64,000 bases of DNA from the NCBI GenBank assembly GCA_038396605.1, contig CP121690.1, positions 2,326,500 through 2,390,499 on the forward strand. The letters run 5' to 3'. This DNA comes from Eubacteriales bacterium mix99 (GTDB lineage: Bacteria; Bacillota; Clostridia; Caldicoprobacterales; DTU083). The position numbers were made by a program, and so were the translations under genes. The notes under the pieces were generated by a model. It ran no database searches and was not told the DNA's origin. It worked only from the letters and a program-made list of their open reading frames with translations. Of this stretch, positions 58,521 through 64,000 are shown in pieces (the stretch's first letter is position 1; each line of letters starts with the position of its first letter).

Positions 58521-60317
58521 ATGGAATTTTATCGTTCCCATGTTCTGGTTTGTGGGGGAACAGGGTGCCATTCTTCCGGCTCTGCGGATGTGATGAGCAC
58601 ATTTCGGACAGAGCTTGAAAAAAACAAACTGGAAAAAGAGGTTAAGCTGGTTCAGACCGGCTGCTTTGGATTATGTGCAGTAGGTCCGGTGGTGATTGTG
58701 TATCCGGAGGGTGCCTTTTACAGCAAAGTAAAAAAGGAAGACGTTCCGAGGATTGTAAGCGAGCATTTGTTGAAGGGCAGAATGGTTACCGATCTTCTGT
58801 ATCATGACAGGGTCCATGAAGACAATGCGGTCAAGTCCCTGGATCAGGTGGAGTTCTATAAAAAGCAAAAGCGCATGGCATTGCGGAACTGCGGTTTGAT
58901 TGATCCGGAGAACATCAAAGAATATATAGCCTTTGACGGATATCAGGCCCTTGCCAAGGTTTTGACGAAAATGACGCCGGACGAAACCATTCAGGTCATC
59001 AAGGCATCCGGATTAAGGGGAAGGGGCGGCGCAGGTTTTCCCACTGGCCTGAAATGGGAGTTTACCGCCAGGGCCAAAAGCGACCGGAAGTATGTCTGCT
59101 GCAATGCCGATGAAGGGGATCCCGGCGCATTCATGGACCGCAGTTTACTGGAGGGGGATCCTCACAGCGTATTGGAAGCCATGGCCATTGCCGGTTATGC
59201 GGTGGGGGCAGGTCAGGGCTATATTTATGTCCGGGCGGAGTATCCCATTGCGGTAAAACGGCTGGGCATTGCAATTGAACAGGCAAGAAAAGAAGACCTG
59301 TTGGGAAAGAACATTTTTGATACCGGGTTTGACTTTGATATTGAATTGAGATTGGGCGCCGGTGCTTTTGTCTGCGGGGAGGAAACCGCATTGATGGCGT
59401 CCATTGAGGGAAAACGGGGAGAGCCGAGGCCCAGGCCGCCTTTTCCGGCAAACAGGGGTGTGTTTGGCAAGCCAACGCTTTTAAATAACGTGGAAACGTA
59501 TGCCAATATCCCGCAGATTATTTTAAAAGGTGCAGATTGGTTTTCTTCCATCGGTACGGAAAAAAGTAAAGGTACCAAAGTCTTTGCACTGGGCGGCAAA
59601 ATCAACAATACAGGTTTGGTGGAAGTGCCCATGGGCACAACGCTGCGGGAAATTGTCGATGATATCGGAGGAGGCATTCCCAACGGCAGGAAATTCAAGG
59701 CTGCCCAGACCGGCGGCCCATCCGGCGGATGTATTTCTGCGGAGCATCTGGATACGCCCATCGACTATGATTCCCTGAAAAAGATCGGCTCCATGATGGG
59801 CTCCGGCGGATTGATCGTGATGGATGAGGACAACTGCATGGTTGATATTGCCCGCTTTTATCTGGACTTTACCGTGGAGGAATCCTGCGGGAAATGTCCC
59901 CCCTGCCGGATTGGCACCAGACGAATGCTGGAAATCCTGAATCGGATTACCAGTGGAAAAGGGCAGGAGGGCGACATTGAAAGGCTGGAGGAACTGGGCA
60001 GAAGCATTCAGACCTCCGCTCTCTGTGGCCTGGGACAAACCGCTCCCAATCCGGTTTTGAGCACCATTCGTTATTTCCGTGATGAATATGAGGCGCATAT
60101 TCGGGAGAAGAGGTGTCCGGCAGGCGTCTGCAAGGCATTGCTGCAGATTACCATCCAGGCGGATACCTGCAAAGGCTGCGGCCTTTGTGCCAGGGCGTGT
60201 CCTGTCGGTGCGATTTCCGGGGAACGCAGGAGTGCTCATACCATTGATCAGACGAAATGCATCAAATGTGGTACCTGTCTGGAAAAATGCCCTTTCCAGG
60301 CAATCGTAAAGGGCTAG
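58521..60317 (+). CDS. hydB: NADH-linked hydrogenase subunit HydB (NuoF-like, FMN)
   Basis: HydB is the flavin subunit that exchanges electrons with NAD(H). The 598-residue product has an N-terminal [2Fe-2S] domain (GGTGCHSSG, QTGCFGLCAVGP), the NADH/FMN domain (GLRGRGGAGFPTGLKWEF, ADEGDPGAFMDRSLLEGDPH, GAGAFVCGEETALMASIEG), the NuoF 4Fe-4S site SCGKCPPCRIG, and a C-terminal pair of 4Fe-4S motifs (CKGCGLCARACP, CIKCGTCLEKCP). This five-part layout is that of bifurcating hydrogenases. AGGAGGGGG precedes ATG 58521. Confidence 0.95.
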   Translation: MEFYRSHVLVCGGTGCHSSGSADVMSTFRTELEKNKLEKEVKLVQTGCFGLCAVGPVVIVYPEGAFYSKVKKEDVPRIVSEHLLKGRMVTDLLYHDRVHEDNAVKSLDQVEFYKKQKRMALRNCGLIDPENIKEYIAFDGYQALAKVLTKMTPDETIQVIKASGLRGRGGAGFPTGLKWEFTARAKSDRKYVCCNADEGDPGAFMDRSLLEGDPHSVLEAMAIAGYAVGAGQGYIYVRAEYPIAVKRLGIAIEQARKEDLLGKNIFDTGFDFDIELRLGAGAFVCGEETALMASIEGKRGEPRPRPPFPANRGVFGKPTLLNNVETYANIPQIILKGADWFSSIGTEKSKGTKVFALGGKINNTGLVEVPMGTTLREIVDDIGGGIPNGRKFKAAQTGGPSGGCISAEHLDTPIDYDSLKKIGSMMGSGGLIVMDEDNCMVDIARFYLDFTVEESCGKCPPCRIGTRRMLEILNRITSGKGQEGDIERLEELGRSIQTSALCGLGQTAPNPVLSTIRYFRDEYEAHIREKRCPAGVCKALLQITIQADTCKGCGLCARACPVGAISGERRSAHTIDQTKCIKCGTCLEKCPFQAIVKG

Positions 60318-60340
60318 AGTTGGGAAAGGGAGTGACAACG

Positions 60341-62080
60341 ATGGAAATGGTAAAGGTAACCATAGACGGTATTAAAGTGGAAGTGCCACAGGGAAGTACG
60401 GTTCTGGAGGCAGCAAGGGCTGCCGGCATTCACATACCGACATTATGCTATCTGAAGGGAGTCAATGAAATCGGGGCCTGCCGGATGTGTCTGGTAGAGG
60501 TAAAGGGGGCCAGATCCTTGCAGGCGTCCTGTGTTTATTCGGTTGCGGACGGTATGGAGATTCGGACAAATTCCCTGGCAGTCCGGGATGCCAGAAGAAC
60601 AAATCTTGAGTTGATTTTGTCCGATCATGACCGCAGCTGCCTTACTTGCGTGCGAGGTGGAAATTGTGAGCTGCAGGCTCTTTCCAGGCAGCTGGGAGTA
60701 GACGACATCCGTTTCAGGGGGGAGCGGGTCCATTTTGCAGTTGATGATGCCTCTCCTGCGATAGTACGGGATTCCAACAAGTGCATTCTGTGCCGACGCT
60801 GCATTTCCACCTGCAGAAATGTTCAGGGGATCGGTGCCATTGGAATGGCGGAGAGAGGCTTTCATTCCGTTGTCGAACCGATATTTGGCAAAAGCCTGTC
60901 CGAGGTAAACTGCATTTATTGCGGGCAATGTATTGAGGCTTGCCCGACAGGCGCATTGCGAGAGAGAAATGACACCGGCAGGGTATGGGATGCCATCGAA
61001 AATCCTGATCTTCATGTTGTGGTTCAGACGGCTCCTGCGGTACGGGTCGCATTGGGAGAGGAATTCGGTATGCCCGTGGGAACCCGTGTTAGCGGAAAGA
61101 TGGTTGCAGCATTGCGACGACTCGGCTTTGACCGTGTCTTTGATACGGACTTCGGGGCGGATCTTACTGTCATGGAGGAGGGAACTGAGCTGCTGAACCG
61201 CCTGAAACATGCCGGGAAACTGCCTATGATCACCTCCTGCAGCCCGGGCTGGGTTAAATATTGCGAACACAATTATCCGGAATTCCTGGACAATCTGTCT
61301 ACCTGCAAATCTCCCCACGAGATGCTGGGTGCCGTGATCAAATCCTATTATGCCGAAAAAGAGGGGATCGATCCTTCCAGGATTTTTGTGGTATCCGTTA
61401 TGCCCTGTACCTCAAAGAAGTTTGAGGCGGTCCGGCCGGAACTGAAAGCGACGGGATATCCGGATGTGGATGTGGTATTGACTACGCGGGAGCTGGCAGG
61501 AATGATCAAACAGGCCGGGATAGAGTTTACCGGGTTACCGGATGAGTCTTTTGATCCGATACTGGGAGACTCCACCGGTGCCGGCGTTATCTTCGGAACC
61601 ACCGGCGGTGTAATGGAAGCGGCCCTGCGTACCTTGTCCGAGGTCGTAACCGGAAGGCCCCTGGAAGAGCCGGAATTTCAGGAAGTCCGGGGCCTGGACG
61701 GTGTGAAGGAGATGGAAGTTTCTCTGGGGGGTCAGACGATCCGTGCAGCCGTTGCTCATGGTACCGCCAATGCCAGGAGACTCCTGGATCAAATAAAATC
61801 CGGGGAAAAGGAATACCACTTTGTTGAAATTATGGGATGCCCGGGAGGATGCGTGAACGGAGGCGGTCAGCCTATTGTGCATGCACAGCGTCGCATGGAT
61901 GAGAATGTTGCGGGGATACGCGCTTCTGCCCTTTATGAGGAGGACAGGAATCTTCCCATTCGAAAATCCCATGAAAATCCGTCCATCCGGAGAATTTACA
62001 GGGAGTATCTGAGTGAGCCAAACAGCCCGAAAGCTCACGAGCTTCTGCACACACATTATACCGTACGAAGCAGATACTGA
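60341..62080 (+). CDS. hydA: [FeFe]-hydrogenase catalytic subunit HydA
   Basis: HydA makes or uses H2. The 579-residue product has an N-terminal [2Fe-2S] domain (LCYLKGVNEIGACRMCLVEV), a His/Cys 4Fe-4S site (HDRSCLTCVRGGNCELQ), two 4Fe-4S motifs (CILCRRCISTCRN, CIYCGQCIEACPTGA) and the H-cluster domain with L1 TSCSPGWVKY, L2 MPCTSKKFE and L3 EIMGCPGGCVNGGGQP, all complete. With HydB and HydC it forms the NADH- and ferredoxin-linked type (group A3). ATG 60341 is preceded by AAAGGGAG. A terminator follows about 85 bases on. Confidence 0.96.
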   Translation: MEMVKVTIDGIKVEVPQGSTVLEAARAAGIHIPTLCYLKGVNEIGACRMCLVEVKGARSLQASCVYSVADGMEIRTNSLAVRDARRTNLELILSDHDRSCLTCVRGGNCELQALSRQLGVDDIRFRGERVHFAVDDASPAIVRDSNKCILCRRCISTCRNVQGIGAIGMAERGFHSVVEPIFGKSLSEVNCIYCGQCIEACPTGALRERNDTGRVWDAIENPDLHVVVQTAPAVRVALGEEFGMPVGTRVSGKMVAALRRLGFDRVFDTDFGADLTVMEEGTELLNRLKHAGKLPMITSCSPGWVKYCEHNYPEFLDNLSTCKSPHEMLGAVIKSYYAEKEGIDPSRIFVVSVMPCTSKKFEAVRPELKATGYPDVDVVLTTRELAGMIKQAGIEFTGLPDESFDPILGDSTGAGVIFGTTGGVMEAALRTLSEVVTGRPLEEPEFQEVRGLDGVKEMEVSLGGQTIRAAVAHGTANARRLLDQIKSGEKEYHFVEIMGCPGGCVNGGGQPIVHAQRRMDENVAGIRASALYEEDRNLPIRKSHENPSIRRIYREYLSEPNSPKAHELLHTHYTVRSRY

Positions 62081-62163
62081 TGAAACGTGTCCACCCGAGC
62101 CATGAAGCCTGTTCCAGATTGCCAGGTGCAGGAACCAGGACAGACAAACAGGATGGAAACAAA

Positions 62164-62190
62164 CCAGTCGCGAGCCGGCTGGCTTTTTTT
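62164..62190 (+). terminator. Terminator of the hydrogenase operon
   Basis: CCAGTC pairs with GGCTGG over a seven-base loop, then C and seven T residues. Confidence 0.75.
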
Positions 62191-62202
62191 ATTGCCGGTA
62201 CT

Positions 62203-62230
62203 TTGGAAAAACGGGATTTTCGTGTATAAT
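62203..62230 (+). promoter_or_regulatory. Promoter of the queG-like gene
   Basis: TTGGAA, 16 bases, TATAAT (62225-62230), 45 bases before the TTG start. Confidence 0.5.
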
Positions 62231-62274
62231 CATTCTGATAAGGTTCTGCAGTAATCTCCGGGGAGGGAAAGAAA

Positions 62275-63429
62275 TTGGATCAGACAGACAGAAAGGAAAT
62301 CATCCGGAAGAGGGCGGAGGAACTGGGACTGGATCCCATTGCGTTTTTGCCGGTCCGGTCTTTCCCGCTTTGGAAAAAGGGAATTCAGATACGCAAATTT
62401 TTTGATCCGGACACAGCCGGTTACTGGGAGAAAAGAGGACTTACCCAGGACGCCCGGACGGTACTGCCGGATGCGGGGACGATTATTGCGGCTGCCTGTC
62501 CCTATGCTGTGTATCAATATCCTTTTTCCCCGGGCAAAGGGTATTACAGCGCACACTATGCCGCCTATCCGAAAGCAAGAGAAGCCATGAAGGACCTGGG
62601 AGCCGTTCTTCAGAAAGACGGATATCAGGTAAAAGTCGATCCTCCTCTGCCGATGAAGGAAATTGCCTATCGCGGAGGTCTTGGAAAATATGGCAGAAAC
62701 GGACTGATCCACAATCATCAGTCCGGGTCTCTTATGACCCTGCATGTCCTTCTTACGGATGCAGTCCTTCCTGCCGATAATATTGACCCGGGGGAGCTGT
62801 GTGATTGCGGGGATTGCCGGCTGTGCATCCGGGCCTGCCCCATGAATGCCATAGCGGAAAACGGTGTAGTGCAGATCCGGCGCTGTCTGCGCTCCTACAT
62901 GATGTCTCCGGGAATCGTGCCTGTCGGGGTACGGGAAAAGCTCGGGGACCGCATGCTGGGCTGCGAGGATTGTCAGATTGCCTGTCCCAGGAACCGGGAA
63001 GGGTACCGTAATGCTGTGGAAGCAGAATCCGGGCAGGAAATCTTTCCAATCCGAAAGCTGCTTTCCGATTATGCTGCCGGTCTGAAGAAATATATGGTGC
63101 CGGTTGCGGATACCATAGGGAAAAATTATGCCAGGCCACGTAGAATTCTGTCCATGGCCGTAATTGCCGCAGGAAATTCCGGGGATCTGTCTTATCTTCC
63201 CTTGCTGGCTCATACACTTCGCCATCCTCATCCCCCCATCCGTGCCCACAGCGCGTGGGCTATCGGAAAACTGGGCGGAGTGCCGGCTGAAGGTATCCTG
63301 AAGGCTGCCGGGGAGGAGGAAAACAACCCGGAAGTACAGGAGGAGATTCGTCTGGCGGAAGATCGGATCCGGCAGGCTTTTCTTTCCAAAAGCGGTTCCC
63401 GGATGATTTTACACCGGGATAATCCGTGA
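62275..63429 (+). CDS. queG: Epoxyqueuosine reductase-like double 4Fe-4S protein (QueG family)
   Basis: QueG reduces epoxyqueuosine to queuosine in tRNA using cobalamin. The 384-residue product has the DUF1730-type N-terminal domain (PDAGTIIAAACPYAV, then KEIAYRGGLGKYGRNGLIHN), two 4Fe-4S motifs (CGDCRLCIRACPMNAI and CEDCQIACPRNR) and a C-terminal HEAT-like repeat region (about 290-360: LPLLAHTLRHPHPPIRAHSAWAIGKLGG). TTG 62275 has GGGGAGGG upstream. No other queuosine genes are nearby, so the name rests on the fold and motifs. Confidence 0.82.
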   Translation: MDQTDRKEIIRKRAEELGLDPIAFLPVRSFPLWKKGIQIRKFFDPDTAGYWEKRGLTQDARTVLPDAGTIIAAACPYAVYQYPFSPGKGYYSAHYAAYPKAREAMKDLGAVLQKDGYQVKVDPPLPMKEIAYRGGLGKYGRNGLIHNHQSGSLMTLHVLLTDAVLPADNIDPGELCDCGDCRLCIRACPMNAIAENGVVQIRRCLRSYMMSPGIVPVGVREKLGDRMLGCEDCQIACPRNREGYRNAVEAESGQEIFPIRKLLSDYAAGLKKYMVPVADTIGKNYARPRRILSMAVIAAGNSGDLSYLPLLAHTLRHPHPPIRAHSAWAIGKLGGVPAEGILKAAGEEENNPEVQEEIRLAEDRIRQAFLSKSGSRMILHRDNP

Positions 63430-63435
63430 TATAAT
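63408..63435 (+). promoter_or_regulatory. Promoter of the gyrB/parE-type gene
   Basis: TTTACA, 16 bases, TATAAT (63430-63435), overlapping the end of the queG-like gene. Confidence 0.55.
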
Positions 63436-63491
63436 GGGAAAAGAGCATACAACAGGAACGTTTGTTCTTTATGGGGAGGACGAAAGGAACT

Positions 63492-64000
63492 ATGACCAAA
63501 AGCTACGGAGCAAATGATATACAGGTATTGGAGGGATTGGATGCAGTCAGGCTGCGGCCTGGAATGTATATTGGCACAACCGGTGCCAGGGGCCTTCACC
63601 ATCTATTATGGGAGATTGTCGATAACGCCGTGGATGAAGCAGCGAACGGCTTTGCAACCACCGTGGAGGTGATATTGCACGACGATTGCAGCGTTACAGT
63701 CCGGGATGACGGCAGGGGGATCCCCATCGGGATGCATGACACCTTGAAAATACCAGGTGTCCAGGTGGTATTTACGCAACTTCATGCCGGAGGCAAGTTC
63801 AATACAAATAATTACAATTATTCCGGAGGGCTCCACGGTGTGGGAGCTTCTGTAGTCAATGCACTTTCCAGATGGCTGGAAGTGGAAGTGGCCATTGATG
63901 GACAATTATATCGGCAGAAATATGAAAGTTATGAGGAAAACGGTAAGATGCAGGTGGGCAAACCGGTTACGCATCTGGAACATGTGGGGGAAACGGAAAA
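63492..64000 (+). CDS. Type IIA topoisomerase subunit B (ParE/GyrB), 5' part only
   Basis: The gene starts at ATG 63492 with AAAGGAA upstream and is open to the window edge (169 codons seen). The GHKL ATPase motifs are clear: [17 protein letters not shown] (about 12-28), [10 protein letters not shown] with the Mg-binding Asn (about 42-51), [11 protein letters not shown] and [16 protein letters not shown] (about 110-125). ATP binding here drives strand passage by the GyrA/ParC partner. The wording of the first 60 residues leans to ParE, but GyrB cannot be excluded without the rest. Confidence 0.9.
   Translation, partial: MTKSYGANDIQVLEGLDAVRLRPGMYIGTTGARGLHHLLWEIVDNAVDEAANGFATTVEVILHDDCSVTVRDDGRGIPIGMHDTLKIPGVQVVFTQLHAGGKFNTNNYNYSGGLHGVGASVVNALSRWLEVEVAIDGQLYRQKYESYEENGKMQVGKPVTHLEHVGETE

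Overview
The window reads as chromosomal DNA of an anaerobic, spore-forming member of the class Clostridia. The evidence is a six-subunit Rnf complex in clostridial order (C-D-G-E-A-B), a trimeric [FeFe]-hydrogenase of the electron-bifurcating type, LonB, YhcN and DivIVA-like genes tied to sporulation, CIRCE-controlled groESL, and Gram-positive style promoters and Shine-Dalgarno (SD) sites with many TTG/GTG starts. Genus cannot be read from the sequence. No CRISPR array, transposase, integrase, prophage block or rRNA operon was seen; two tRNA-Leu genes are present.

Layout. 1-4.1 kb: end of a peptide-type ABC importer (two ATPases), a small membrane protein, a GntR/LacI-type regulator and a GH125 exo-mannosidase, possibly one carbohydrate locus. 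4.1-13.3 kb: fabI facing away from the proteostasis cluster tig-clpP-clpX-lonB-lon-engB. 13.3-15.9 kb: an uncharacterised propeller/coiled-coil protein diverging from a cysteine-containing protein with a sigma-K-like promoter. 16.0-22.3 kb: a complete VanG-type cluster (vanR-vanS-vanG-vanXY-vanT) with its own promoter and an 11-bp phased repeat array upstream of vanG. 22.4-25.2 kb: a FeoA-FeoB fusion with an iron-box-like palindrome, then tRNA-Leu(CAA). 25.4-31.2 kb: polA-coaE-lytic transglycosylase-solute-binding lipoprotein, then tRNA-Leu(GAG).

31.3-37.3 kb is an accessory island next to tRNA-Leu(GAG). It holds a BlaI/BlaR1-like pair and a string of acetyltransferase-type genes. Almost every gene is frameshifted or joined within its coding region to a piece of another gene: XRE regulator to an AAC(6')-like tail, a headless frameshifted pyrophosphatase-like piece, a GNAT head to a sugar-isomerase-like tail, and a DUF3990-like head to an unknown tail. 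It looks like a decaying mosaic and is the most unusual part of the window.

37.3-64 kb returns to core genes: paired half-size TauE proteins, the rnf operon behind a long leader, an orphan beta-class DNA methyltransferase, mtnP-mtnA methionine salvage, a YhcN lipoprotein, lgt, small membrane proteins, nicotinate phosphoribosyltransferase, a patatin, a DivIVA-like protein, groESL, a Cys/His-rich protein, a SPOR-domain protein, the hydrogenase operon (hydC - GHKL ATPase - small ferredoxin - hydB - hydA) behind a Rex-like site, a queG-like gene and the start of a gyrB/parE-type gene running off the end. Hydrogenase and Rnf together imply metabolism built on balancing ferredoxin and NADH, with Rnf conserving the difference as an ion gradient.
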